From Nocardioides campestrisoli (GTDB lineage Bacteria; Actinomycetota; Actinomycetes; Propionibacteriales; Nocardioidaceae), in the NCBI RefSeq assembly GCF_013624435.2, contig NZ_CP061768.1:2324001-2388000 (forward strand): a DNA stretch of 64,000 nucleotides, in the 5' to 3' direction. The position numbers and the translations under genes were made by a program. The notes beneath the pieces are model-generated. The model saw only the letters and a list, made by a program, of their open reading frames with translations. It searched no databases and was not told where the DNA came from. This document shows, piece by piece, positions 51,921 to 60,910 of this stretch (the first letter of the stretch is position 1; the number at the start of each line of letters is the position of its first letter).

Positions 51921-54900
51921 ACACCCTCAATCCCCGGCTCCGAGGCCTCGCCGCCACCCTCGCACTGATCGCCTTCGTCGCAGGCGTTCCCACCGTGCTG
52001 CTGGCGATCGACGCGATCCCAGATCTCTCGGCCTTCGCCTGGTCACGACTGAGCGCACCGGACGACGGGACCCTGGTGGTCGAGGTCCTTGCCGCGGTCT
52101 GCTGGCTCGCCTGGGCGATCTTCACCTGCCAACTCGCCGCCTCCATCGTGTCGCAACTCCGAGGCCTGAACACGCCCCGGCTGCCCGGCCTTGGGGTGCC
52201 GCAGGGAGCGGCCGATCGTCTCGTCGCCGCGGCGGCCCTGTTGTTCTTCGCGATGCCTTCGGCGACCGCGCTGGTCCCTGAACCGGCAGCCGAGGCCGCT
52301 GCGGCGACCACTCCCCTGCCCGCCACCGGACATGTCGCGGAGTCGGTCGACTCCCCGGCCCCGGCACCGCAGATTCAGGAGAAGCCGATACCGGAACCGG
52401 AGGTCGAGCGATACACCGTCAAGCGCGGCGACAGTCTCTGGCGCATCGCCGAGGAACGGTGGGGAGACGGCACCCGCTACGTCGAGTTGGTCGACCTCAA
52501 CCAGGCCGTCCTGGGTGGGCGACCCGACTTCCTCCTCCCCGGCACCGTGCTCAAGGTGCCGGTTAGTCGCGGGCCTACCGACGATGCGTACGTCGTACGG
52601 CCCGGCGACACACTCTCCGAGATCGCCGAGGACGAGCTCGGCGACGCCGATGCCTATCCGTCGATCTTCCAGGCCTCACGCGACACCGCGCAGGCCGACG
52701 GCGCCCGATTGACCGACCCCGACCTGATCCTTCCGGGCTGGAGGCTCACCGTCCCCGTCCCCGGGCAACAGCCGACCGTCGAGTCACCGGCCATGCAGGC
52801 CGAGCCACGCACGTCGCCCCGGGCTGCCCCTGAATCCCAGGGCCCAGCCACCCACATGGAGCCCACCGAGCCGGCGGAACGCCCGACCACGGAGAGCCAG
52901 AACACGCACCACGACACCGACGACGACGTCACCCCGTCGTGGCTCCTCCCCGGCCTCGCTGGGGCGGGATCGATCTTCGGCGGAGCTCTGTGGCTGGTCC
53001 TTCGTGCTCAACGGCGCACCCAACTGCGGTACCGGCGCCCCGGCACGATCATCCCTCCACCACCCGCCGAACTGCTGCCCGCCGAGAAGACGGCTCGGGC
53101 CACCGCCTCCGTCATCGCACCCCGGATCGACGCCCTCGACAGCGCCCTACGCTCCCTGTCCCCGCTCCCGCGGCTCGTCACCGTGGCGCTCACAGGCAGC
53201 GACATCGCCCTGACCTTGGCCGAACCCGCCGACCTGCCGACGCCCTGGACCGGGTCCGCAACCGCCTGGCGAATCGCCCTCGCCGACGTACCGGAGCGTC
53301 CGGAGGACTCCTTTCCGCCCTACCCGCTGCTCGTCAGCGTCGGTCAGAGGGCCGACAACGCGTTCCTCTTTCTCAACCTCGAGGAACTCCGCACCGTCAC
53401 CGTCACCGGCGACACCGAGCGCAAGGCCGCCTTCGCGCGCCACCTCGCAGCCGAACTGGCCGTCAACCCGTGGTCCATCGTCACTCGCGTCGACCTCCTC
53501 GGCGTCGGCCCCGACCTCGCGGAGTTCAACCTGGGCCGCGTTCACACACACCCCGCGGACGACACGGACTTCATCGCCACCCTCGCCCGCCACCTGTCCT
53601 CGATCACCGAGCCATCCGACCCCGACGACTTCCACGCCGCGGTCATCGCGACCACGAGCCGCCCCGTACCTGGCCTCGATGAACTCGCCGACGTGATCGG
53701 AAACGTCCCGGGTCGCTCCTCGGCAGCCGTGATCGACCTCGCGGCCGAACCACGGCCCTCGGACACTCACCTGCACCTGACGGATGACGGTCGGCTCCAA
53801 GCGCCCAACTTGGACGTCGATGTCATCGCCGCGGGACTCTCCGAAGACGAGGCTCGAGCCTGCGCCCTCCTTCTCGATCTGACGCTTGAAGAGACGGTGG
53901 CACCAGTCCCGCGACCGACGAACGACGCGCCCGTGGCCGACCTGGGTGGTGCACTCGTCGAACCGCTGACTGAACCCAGGCCAGCGGGTGCTGCCGGGAA
54001 CGAGTCGCTCTTGCCGTTGGACACGCAGGCTTACACGAACGCGGCCGCGACGACGGTCGAGGACGTCGAAGCGCTTGCGCCCATCGCTTCTCCCCAGGCT
54101 CGTTCTGCCGTCCGGTCGGCTGACCCCTGCCTGGACGAGGACCTTGCTCTCTGGGGGTCGCCCGCCCCGGCCGCCAGGTTGACACTGCTGGGGCCGATCA
54201 ATGTGCGAACCGCCGGTGACGCGAAACCCACCGTGAATCGTCGCCCGTTCTACGTCGAGCTCCTGACGTACCTCGCACTTCACCCGGCAGGGGTCTCCAA
54301 GAGAGAAGTCGCACGCGACTTCGCGATCCGACCCGAACGGGTTCGGGTGGACATGAGCAAACTGCGAGTGTGGCTCGGCGACGATCCGCGCACTCGTAGG
54401 CCCTACCTACCCGCGGCGGAAGGGGAAGGAGGCGCCTCCCCCAAGCTCTACAAGCTCGACGGGGTCCTCTGCGATCTCGACCTGTTTCGCCGTCTTCGCG
54501 TGCGCGGACAGAGCCGTGGCGCCGAAGGCATGGACGACCTGATCGCGGCGCTTCGACTGGTCAGCGGCGAGCCGTTTAGCGAGCTGCGGACGGACGGCTG
54601 GAGCTGGCTGCTGGAGGGCGACAGGTGGGACCACATCATGACGAGCGCCATCGTTGATGTCGCCCATATCGTCTCCGTCCATGCGCTCGCCGGCGGCGAC
54701 TGCGACCTCGCGTTGTGGTCCGCTCAAGTCGCCTACTCCGCAGCCCCGTACGACGAGGTCGCGCAGCTCGACCTGGTCCAGGCGGAGAAGGTCAAGGGCG
54801 ACGATGAGAAGGCCGATCGGGACCTGAACGAGAACGTCTTCAACCGTCGCGACGACGAACTCCCGCCGATCGAGCTGCCTGAGCGCACCGCTCAGGTGGT

Positions 54901-54952
54901 CCGCGACAAGAACTGGGGCGGTCACGGGCCACGGCCGCGACGAACTGGATAG
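51917..54952 (+). CDS. LysM and BTAD-domain membrane protein
   Basis: The 1,011-residue protein has two N-terminal membrane helices (LAATLALIAFVAGVPTVLLA; VEVLAAVCWLAWAIFTCQLA), a third hydrophobic stretch, then two LysM repeats (YTVKRGDSLWRIAEERWGDG at about 171; YVVRPGDTLSEIAEDELGDA at about 228). A Pro/Thr-rich linker and another membrane helix (WLLPGLAGAGSIFGGALWLV) lead to a long cytoplasmic half. Its last 250 residues form an OmpR-like winged-helix plus BTAD module (LTLLGPINVRTAGDAKPTVN; LLTYLALHPAGVSKREVARD; DLDLFRRLRVRGQSRG). LysM would touch peptidoglycan, so the protein may link wall state to pilus control. It ends the coupled run. Confidence 0.82.
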   Translation: MNTLNPRLRGLAATLALIAFVAGVPTVLLAIDAIPDLSAFAWSRLSAPDDGTLVVEVLAAVCWLAWAIFTCQLAASIVSQLRGLNTPRLPGLGVPQGAADRLVAAAALLFFAMPSATALVPEPAAEAAAATTPLPATGHVAESVDSPAPAPQIQEKPIPEPEVERYTVKRGDSLWRIAEERWGDGTRYVELVDLNQAVLGGRPDFLLPGTVLKVPVSRGPTDDAYVVRPGDTLSEIAEDELGDADAYPSIFQASRDTAQADGARLTDPDLILPGWRLTVPVPGQQPTVESPAMQAEPRTSPRAAPESQGPATHMEPTEPAERPTTESQNTHHDTDDDVTPSWLLPGLAGAGSIFGGALWLVLRAQRRTQLRYRRPGTIIPPPPAELLPAEKTARATASVIAPRIDALDSALRSLSPLPRLVTVALTGSDIALTLAEPADLPTPWTGSATAWRIALADVPERPEDSFPPYPLLVSVGQRADNAFLFLNLEELRTVTVTGDTERKAAFARHLAAELAVNPWSIVTRVDLLGVGPDLAEFNLGRVHTHPADDTDFIATLARHLSSITEPSDPDDFHAAVIATTSRPVPGLDELADVIGNVPGRSSAAVIDLAAEPRPSDTHLHLTDDGRLQAPNLDVDVIAAGLSEDEARACALLLDLTLEETVAPVPRPTNDAPVADLGGALVEPLTEPRPAGAAGNESLLPLDTQAYTNAAATTVEDVEALAPIASPQARSAVRSADPCLDEDLALWGSPAPAARLTLLGPINVRTAGDAKPTVNRRPFYVELLTYLALHPAGVSKREVARDFAIRPERVRVDMSKLRVWLGDDPRTRRPYLPAAEGEGGASPKLYKLDGVLCDLDLFRRLRVRGQSRGAEGMDDLIAALRLVSGEPFSELRTDGWSWLLEGDRWDHIMTSAIVDVAHIVSVHALAGGDCDLALWSAQVAYSAAPYDEVAQLDLVQAEKVKGDDEKADRDLNENVFNRRDDELPPIELPERTAQVVRDKNWGGHGPRPRRTG

Positions 54953-54971
54953 ATCGCGTCGCCATACCGGG

Positions 54972-55226
54972 CTAGTCCTGCGCGTCCGACTCGTCCTGCT
55001 CGTCCTCCCTCAGCATCCTGCGCAGCCGCACTGTGCTTATGCCGATCATGGCGACAGGGAGGGGGAGGAAGATGTACAGAGACGTCGGGTCATCGGGTTC
55101 GAGGACGAACAGCACGAACAGTGCAACCGCGAACAGAGCGGCAAAGACGCCCAGCGCTACCTTCTCCGTGCGCAGAGCAAAGGGTCCGACCAGACCGTTC
55201 GAGTACTGCTTGTCGAGAGGCGCCAT
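54972..55226 (-). CDS. Small two-helix membrane protein
   Basis: From the ATG at 55226 the product has 84 residues, with helices VALGVFAALFAVALFVLFVL and YIFLPLPVAMIGISTVRLRR and an acidic tail (EDEQDESDAQD). The open frame extends to 55259, where a GTG could also serve. No family is recognised. It is convergent with the LysM-BTAD gene, 19 bases apart, and ends the pilus operon's territory. Confidence 0.5.
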   Translation of the reverse strand: MAPLDKQYSNGLVGPFALRTEKVALGVFAALFAVALFVLFVLEPDDPTSLYIFLPLPVAMIGISTVRLRRMLREDEQDESDAQD

Positions 55227-55401
55227 GCACGAACTGTTCCACGATCGTGCCCTGACCATACTTCGGTAACCGGGCCTGCCTTACGGACCGGGGGCAGAAC
55301 CCACCAGATCACGCTGTGGTGGAAAGCCATGGAGGATCCGAGTGCCTTTCGCCCTTCGCTGGCATGATCTCAGGAGTTCGCGACTCGCAGAGGGGGATTC
55401 A

Positions 55402-55632
55402 ATGAGCGAGTACCCAAGCCGTCAGACGGGTCTAGCCGGCTGGGTGTCGAGGCACAGCAGAGCTCTTCAAGGCGGGTGCGTCGTGCTTGCGCTCGCTTCG
55501 GCGGCGCTGTTGGTCACCGACGTTCTCGACGAGGAAGGCTGGAGCCAGATGAGTTGGGCCTCGCTGCTCAACTTCTTTTCCTTCTGCTGCCTGTTCTTCG
55601 TGATTCGGGCGCTGTCCAAAGCGCGAGCGTGA
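55402..55632 (+). CDS. Small membrane protein
   Basis: From the ATG at 55402, after AGAGGGGG, the product has 76 residues; the frame extends further upstream without a good site. Two hydrophobic helices are visible (GGCVVLALASAALLVTDVLD; WASLLNFFSFCCLFFVIRAL). No family is recognised. Its stop overlaps the next start (GTGA), so the two unknown membrane proteins are made together. Confidence 0.5.
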   Translation: MSEYPSRQTGLAGWVSRHSRALQGGCVVLALASAALLVTDVLDEEGWSQMSWASLLNFFSFCCLFFVIRALSKARA

Positions 55633-56093
55633 GTGTTCCGTCTACAGCTTCTCGATCCATGGTGATGGTCGCGATCGGCGCAGTAGCCGTGTGGCTCTTC
55701 TCGCTGGACCGCGCGGAGCCAGCGCTGGTCGGGATCGGCTTACTCTCGCTAGTTGCCCTTGGTTTCGTGGTGAAGCCCGGACGCGGGCGCTGGTACGGCC
55801 TGGGGGTCGTTTGCACCTTCCTGGCGCTGTTCCTCGGACTGGTCCAGGGACCGCTAGTCGAGGGCGCATCGACCGGCTACTGCGACTCCGTCTTCGGCCC
55901 CTTCGACCCGGGTCATTCGTTTCCGGATGATGCCCCGGCCGACACTGAGGAACGATGCCAGGAGATCCGGCGCGACCGGACCGCGCTCATGTCGACGTTG
56001 GGGATCGTCGGGCTCATTGCCCTCGGGTTGTCACTTGGGAGCCCTCGCGCCACTTCACCGGCAGACGACTCGTCGGCCAGCGCCCTGCATTGA
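55629..56093 (+). CDS. Hypothetical four-helix membrane protein
   Basis: From the GTG at 55629 the product has 154 residues, with helices MVMVAIGAVAVWLFSLDRAE, LVGIGLLSLVALGFVVKPGR, LGVVCTFLALFLGLVQGPLV and LMSTLGIVGLIALGLSLGSP. Two cysteines (GYCDSVFG, ERCQEIRR) lie in an outside loop between helices three and four and could pair. The family is not recognised. It overlaps the previous small membrane gene by four bases, in the same direction as the SWIM and primase genes. Confidence 0.5.
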   Translation: MSVPSTASRSMVMVAIGAVAVWLFSLDRAEPALVGIGLLSLVALGFVVKPGRGRWYGLGVVCTFLALFLGLVQGPLVEGASTGYCDSVFGPFDPGHSFPDDAPADTEERCQEIRRDRTALMSTLGIVGLIALGLSLGSPRATSPADDSSASALH

Positions 56094-56194
56094 CCACTCG
56101 ACGGTCAAGGTTTCTGAGCAGGACACCTGCGGGTATGGAGCGCAAGCGAAATTGAGCTTGGCTGTGTCGGACTCGCGGTGAAACAAGGAGAGCC

Positions 56195-56404
56195 ATGGTC
56201 TACAACCCGTCGGGTCATTCGTCTCGATACTTCGTGCGGTGGGCCGCCGCGAATGCCCTCCTCGCTGCAATTATGGTCGTCATAGCCATCGCCAGCGACA
56301 GGACTAGCACCGTGGTCATCTCGTGGATCGCGGCTGCGCTACTCGCAGGTGGGTCCGTTGCAGGCTTCGTTGCCGCGATGAAGGTCCGCGACGCCGCGCC
56401 CTAG
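56195..56404 (+). CDS. Small membrane protein
   Basis: The 69-residue product starts with an ATG after AAGGAGAG, a strong ribosome site, and has two hydrophobic helices (FVRWAAANALLAAIMVVIAI; VVISWIAAALLAGGSVAGFV). No family is recognised. It lies alone between the two small membrane genes and the SWIM gene, all on the plus strand. Confidence 0.5.
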   Translation: MVYNPSGHSSRYFVRWAAANALLAAIMVVIAIASDRTSTVVISWIAAALLAGGSVAGFVAAMKVRDAAP

Positions 56405-56470
56405 CCAGGCATACCGCCAGGTACATCGTGATGGTCTTTTCGACGGACATTGCCGGTGATGGGTGCCACG

Positions 56471-57832
56471 ATGCACCCGGAGGTGAGCGTGCAGACCCAT
56501 GTGAATTCGTACGACCGTCCCTCGTCCCTGGACGTGGGTGCTGGTCGTCTGCTGTTGGAGACCAGTGGGGGCGTGGCGCTGCGTGCCCGCAGCCGCCACC
56601 CGCGCTTCTTCGACGGGATGCTGGTGCACCCGCAGGTCGCAGGGAGCGCTCTGCGGCAGGTCGCCCAGGTGGCGGCGGCCTCCTATGTCCGCCGCGACCG
56701 GAACGCGGGCGGTCTCGACCCGGTCGTGACGTCCGACGGTGTGCGGTTGCGTTTCGAGTCGTTCTCGTTGTGCGGGGGCGTGCTGGCCCGGCTGGACGTG
56801 TTGCCTGAGGGGTTGGACGGTGACGTGCTGGACCGGGGGACCACCAACGTGGACGTCAACGAACCGCTGCGCCGCATGCTGTCGCGGCTTTCGCCCGCGG
56901 GGATGCTGCACCTGTCCGTCGGCACAGAGGGTCTGGTTGCTACGACAGAGACGGGTGCTGTTATCGAAACCAAGGTCCCACTGCCGGCACGATGGTTGCG
57001 GGGATTCGCCGAGGCGGCGCACATCGGCGCAAGCTTCGAACCACGTCTCCAGGTGTCCGGAGCGGAGGGGCTCCGGTTCCTCACGGGGCTTGGCCGCAGC
57101 GCGTCGGGCTGGCTCTTGCCCGCGGGCCGGGGGCTTCGACTGTCCTCACGGCCGGCCCCGGGGGCCGTGTTTGTGAGCGGCTCCCAGCGCCTGGAGTCGT
57201 TGCTTCCGCTCCTCCCTCATGCCTCGACCCTGAGAGCGTATGGCCCCACCGGCGACCAGGACGTCTCCTCTGCTGCGTCGGCTTGGGAGGTGGTGCTCCC
57301 GGGAGCTCGTTACCTGCTCACGCTCTCGCCGGAGCCTGGTCGCGGCTTCTCTGGCGAGGGTGCGGGGCTTGCCGCCCTGGCCGCGGCCAGGACTACCGAC
57401 GACGCCGAGGCAGTTGCCGCACACCTGGGCTTCCAACCGGTCCTCGACCCCGACCTGCTCGCGGACGCGAGCGGGTTGTCGCGGGAGCGAGTGCGGACGG
57501 CACTGGCATGCCTCGGGACCACAGGGCGTGTCGGCTACGACGTCACGGAGGCGGCCTGGTTCCACCGCGAGCTCCCGTACGACGCTGCTGCCGTCGCCCG
57601 TCTCAACCCCCGCCTCCGTCGGGCCGAGGCCCTCGTTTCCGATCAGGCGGTGAGGCTCGTCGACGAGTCGTCCGCCCGCGTTCGTGGCTCGGAGACCACT
57701 CACACCGTCCACACTGAACCCGACGGGCGCACGTCGTGCACGTGCGACTGGTGGGTGACGCACCGGGGAGGCCGCGGGCCGTGCAGCCACGAGCTGGCGG
57801 TCCAGATGACACGGGCCAGAGGCCGCGGATGA
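56471..57832 (+). CDS. SWIM zinc-finger protein
   Basis: From the ATG at 56471 the product has 453 residues; ATG 56459 and TTG 56450 are alternatives. The N-terminal 400 residues form a beta-rich and helical region not assigned here (LLLETSGGVALRARSRHPRF). The last 40 residues carry the SWIM motif CxCx(n)CxH: RTSCTCDWWVTHRGG, then GPCSHELAVQM. SWIM fingers bind DNA or proteins. The stop overlaps the next start as ATGA, so the two are coupled. In other actinobacteria such a protein is often beside a large DUF6493-like protein, but the usual MoxR and VWA partners are not seen here. Confidence 0.7.
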   Translation: MHPEVSVQTHVNSYDRPSSLDVGAGRLLLETSGGVALRARSRHPRFFDGMLVHPQVAGSALRQVAQVAAASYVRRDRNAGGLDPVVTSDGVRLRFESFSLCGGVLARLDVLPEGLDGDVLDRGTTNVDVNEPLRRMLSRLSPAGMLHLSVGTEGLVATTETGAVIETKVPLPARWLRGFAEAAHIGASFEPRLQVSGAEGLRFLTGLGRSASGWLLPAGRGLRLSSRPAPGAVFVSGSQRLESLLPLLPHASTLRAYGPTGDQDVSSAASAWEVVLPGARYLLTLSPEPGRGFSGEGAGLAALAAARTTDDAEAVAAHLGFQPVLDPDLLADASGLSRERVRTALACLGTTGRVGYDVTEAAWFHRELPYDAAAVARLNPRLRRAEALVSDQAVRLVDESSARVRGSETTHTVHTEPDGRTSCTCDWWVTHRGGRGPCSHELAVQMTRARGRG

Positions 57833-60468
57833 GTGTGTCGCGCTGGCCCGTTATCGAGGCACTAGTGCGTGCCGGCGACCTCGCCGCACTGGTCCCCACG
57901 CTGATCGCCCTCGAGGACGCTGACCGCAAGGCATGCGTCCGTCCGCTTCGGGATCTCGCCCGGTCGGGAGAGTTCGGGACACCATTCGAACTCATCAACC
58001 CGTTGGCGGTCGCGGGCGTCGCGATCCTTCCCGATTCGCGCGCCGTGGCGGCGTGGCTGCGTCGTTTCCCACCGATGGGGTCCTGGCAACGTGGGCCCAG
58101 GGCCGACGATGCCGAGACGACCACTCGAGCTGTCATCGAGGTGCTGACCGAGCGCGACCCTAGCTGGTTGCCGACGCTCTTGAGGCTGCTCGTTGAGCGT
58201 CTGAGGCCCGAAGGACCAGGCGGCGGGGCGCCGCTCTACGAGATCGCCGAAGCACTGCGCGAGCACGGCAACCTGGCTCCCCCGGCCAGCCCCGCCTACG
58301 TCGCGGATTGGGTCCTGCGTGACTGGCCGGACTGGGTGGCGGCCGGCGCGAGCGGGCCTCCGGGTCACGAGCGAGAGTTCCGGGAGCTCTTCCCCCTCGT
58401 CCTCGAGGAGGAGGGCACCGCGTACTTGCTGACACAAAGACCATGGAGCACTCACTTCGAGACAGCCCTCGCTAGAGACCTCGTCGACCGCGCGGGACTC
58501 CTTGGCGCAATCCTCGCCCGCCTGCAGCGCGGCGGCCGAGCGACAGACACCCAGGCTGTGGTGGCACTCCACGACGTCCTGTCCCCCACCCTCGACGAGG
58601 TGGCAGAGTGCCGGCGCGATTATCTCGCGCTCCTGCCTCCAGGGTCTGCGTCATCGTGTGCGGCGATCGCGCAACGGGAGCTGCGGAGGCTCTACGAGGG
58701 TGGACTCCTCACCACCTCCGAGCTGGTGGAACAGTCACGCTCGGTGCTGCTGCGCACCGATAAGAAGCTCATGCGTGACCACTTGGCTCTCCTCAAGGCG
58801 CATGCATTCGCGACGCCAGACGACGTGGACGACATCGTGACCGCCGCATCATCAGCGTTCGCCAACGCTGCCCCCGACATCCAACGAGCTGGGGTGGACC
58901 TCGTGGCCGGTCACGCCGACCAGGTGTCATCGGGGACGCTCGACGCCGCTCTAGCAGCCGCAGCGATGCTGCCGCGTGACCTGGAGGACCGGCTCCGGTC
59001 CCGGGCCGGGCTGGGCCGCGCCGCTCGACGCGATCCGGCGCCGGTCGCCGTTCTTACACCGCCGAAACCGGTGTCTGTCGTGCCGATCGAGGACCTCGAC
59101 CAGGCGGTTGCCGTACTACTCGCGCTGATGCGCTGCGAGGAGAACGACATGGCACCGCTCGACGTCGAGCGCGTGGTCGAGGCCCTTCCCCGGTTCGGCG
59201 CCCGCGATCAAGACGCCCTCTACAGGGCGGTCGCCTCCCTGGTCGACCGTCCCTGGTACGAGTACCGCACGGTGTGGGGCCTGCACACCATGCTGGAACT
59301 GCTCGCGGCCGCCTGCGTGGGTCGGGCGAAGGACGTGCAAGTCGACAAACGGCACGCGGGTTACTCGCCCGTCCTCGACCGCGTGATCCAGTTCCGGATC
59401 GCCGACCTGACGGCCGCGGTGCGGGACCGTCCAGGAGTTAGGTCGGTGGCACTCCCATCCTGGGACAACGGAGTGCTCTGCGGCGACGTACTCCTTGCCA
59501 GGCTCACCGAAGCCAGGCGGGAAGGCTGGGAGCCATCCGCACTCGACCTCGAGCAGGCACTCCTCCGCCTCGACCTGACCGGGCTCGCACCAGAGCCGTT
59601 CGAAGCGCTTGCGACGCCCGCGGGACGGCAAGCTGCTACGTGGATCACGGAAGGGGGACCCGACGAGCCCAGCGTCCGTGCGGTGCGTGCCCTCCAGTGG
59701 GAGCGGCCCCGACAGTCCTACGGCTGGAACGACAAGCCGTCGCCGACGCCTCACCTGTGGGTTGCGGAGGTCGTTCCGGGCAGCGCACCAAGGCTCGGGG
59801 CCCCCGGCGCGCTGTGGAGCCTCCTCCACTCGTGGTCTCCTCACCCCCAGGGTGTGTCAGTAGCAACAGGCTGGAGTTCCGCTTTTGGACTCTGGGCGTG
59901 GACCGCCCCGCACCACCGCGACGTGGTGGCAGCTCACCTGCTGCGCCCGCTCGCCCGTTCCTTCACCGACCCCAGCCGCGCGGGGGACGCTCTGGTTCCT
60001 CTGGCCCGCGCCGACGGTGCGGTCGGCGACGGATTGCTTCTCGCCCTCTGCTCCGCCATGGGCGCCAAGCAACAGCAGACACGGTCCGCCACCGTCGACG
60101 CTCTGCTGATCCTCGCCACCCGCGACCAACTCGACGGCGCCCGCCTCGGCGAGCTGATGGGAGCCATGGTCATTGCAGGCGACTTGGTCACCCGCCGCCT
60201 GGCCGAGCCCTTCACACAGGCCGCGGCAGCAGGAGCCGCGGCACACGTGTGGGCAGCGGTCGCCGGACTCCTGTCAGCCGTCCTAACCCACGAAGGGACG
60301 GTCGCTGGCCTCGCGCCACTGCTCTCCGCTGCGGTTGACATCGCCGAAGACCACCGATGCACGGGAATCGTCGCCGGTCTCGACGACATGGCGACCCGCA
60401 AAGGCCGCAGCCAGCAGGTGGTCGAGGCCCGAAGGCTCCGTGACGTCCTAATCCGAAACGCGGGGTAG
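57829..60468 (+). CDS. Large helical-repeat protein, DUF6493-like
   Basis: From the ATG at 57829 the product has 879 residues. It is mostly helical, in HEAT-like blocks (VEALVRAGDLAALVPTLIAL-type segments near the start, then ALEDADRKACVRPLRDLARS), with no membrane helices and no catalytic motif that I can name. Segments such as ELRRLYEGGLLTTSELVEQS and HPQGVSVATGWSSAFGLWAW fit the DUF6493 family seen beside SWIM proteins, but that is by memory of style. Its start shares four bases with the SWIM stop. The pair probably acts together, possibly with a protein encoded elsewhere. Confidence 0.6.
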   Translation: MSVSRWPVIEALVRAGDLAALVPTLIALEDADRKACVRPLRDLARSGEFGTPFELINPLAVAGVAILPDSRAVAAWLRRFPPMGSWQRGPRADDAETTTRAVIEVLTERDPSWLPTLLRLLVERLRPEGPGGGAPLYEIAEALREHGNLAPPASPAYVADWVLRDWPDWVAAGASGPPGHEREFRELFPLVLEEEGTAYLLTQRPWSTHFETALARDLVDRAGLLGAILARLQRGGRATDTQAVVALHDVLSPTLDEVAECRRDYLALLPPGSASSCAAIAQRELRRLYEGGLLTTSELVEQSRSVLLRTDKKLMRDHLALLKAHAFATPDDVDDIVTAASSAFANAAPDIQRAGVDLVAGHADQVSSGTLDAALAAAAMLPRDLEDRLRSRAGLGRAARRDPAPVAVLTPPKPVSVVPIEDLDQAVAVLLALMRCEENDMAPLDVERVVEALPRFGARDQDALYRAVASLVDRPWYEYRTVWGLHTMLELLAAACVGRAKDVQVDKRHAGYSPVLDRVIQFRIADLTAAVRDRPGVRSVALPSWDNGVLCGDVLLARLTEARREGWEPSALDLEQALLRLDLTGLAPEPFEALATPAGRQAATWITEGGPDEPSVRAVRALQWERPRQSYGWNDKPSPTPHLWVAEVVPGSAPRLGAPGALWSLLHSWSPHPQGVSVATGWSSAFGLWAWTAPHHRDVVAAHLLRPLARSFTDPSRAGDALVPLARADGAVGDGLLLALCSAMGAKQQQTRSATVDALLILATRDQLDGARLGELMGAMVIAGDLVTRRLAEPFTQAAAAGAAAHVWAAVAGLLSAVLTHEGTVAGLAPLLSAAVDIAEDHRCTGIVAGLDDMATRKGRSQQVVEARRLRDVLIRNAG

Positions 60469-60832
60469 TCCAGCGATAGGGCCGCTGGGACCTCGTAAGA
60501 CGGCGGTCCACTCGAGAACGGGGTGATGGGGTCCCGCGCAATTTGGAGGGTGTGCGGGACCCCGCCGAAGTGCCGCGCCCAGTGACGACAGAGGGGGGGG
60601 AATCGTCGGGCGCGCCCATGCGCTTCGCGTACCCGATTCTCGGTATGCGCCGGTCGTCATAGCCGCGCGACGGCGACCCTAGTTGCTGTGATCTGCACCA
60701 CGCTCCGCCCGGGTGAACCGAACCTCCGGAGCGGGGTCAAGACCGGACGGCCATCAACGTGCCCCCGGCAGAACCTCGTCAACATCCAATCTCAGGATAT
60801 TGGGGAACGCCTCTGACCTGCGCAAACGCAAC

Positions 60833-60864
60833 GTTCCCCCTACGTTCCCCCTCGTGTTCCCCCT
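60833..60864 (+). repeat. Three GTTCCCCCT iteron-like direct repeats
   Basis: Exact copies lie at 60833-60841, 60844-60852 and 60856-60864, at 11 and 12-base steps, so on one face of the helix. An inverted partial copy (GGGGAAC, 60802-60808) lies just before. Such spacing fits binding sites for a replication initiator, ParB-like protein or repressor. Confidence 0.65.
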
Positions 60865-60866
60865 CC

Positions 60867-60889
60867 GTGTTACCGGAATCCGGTAACAC
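60867..60889. promoter_or_regulatory. Perfect 23-bp palindrome, candidate operator
   Basis: GTGTTACCGGA and TCCGGTAACAC are exact complements with one central base (60878). The site ends 21 bases before the primase start and begins two bases after the third GTTCCCCCT repeat. It is probably an operator for a dimeric regulator or a partition/replication site. Confidence 0.7.
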
Positions 60890-60910
60890 TGTCGGGCCAC
60901 AGTCGAGTGC

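Larger units (their letters stand above)
60469..60910. promoter_or_regulatory. Candidate replication or control region upstream of the primase
   Basis: These 442 bases carry no credible gene. The first 330 have no structure that I can name. The last 110 have GTTCCCCCT repeats and a 23-bp palindrome immediately before the primase gene. It is the natural promoter and operator for the primase-ParB operon, and a candidate origin for the excised element. Confidence 0.5.

Noticed and set aside
60833..60889. CRISPR-like array
   Set aside because: The repeats are nine bases with two- or three-base gaps, so they are iteron-like and not CRISPR repeats; no cas genes are present.
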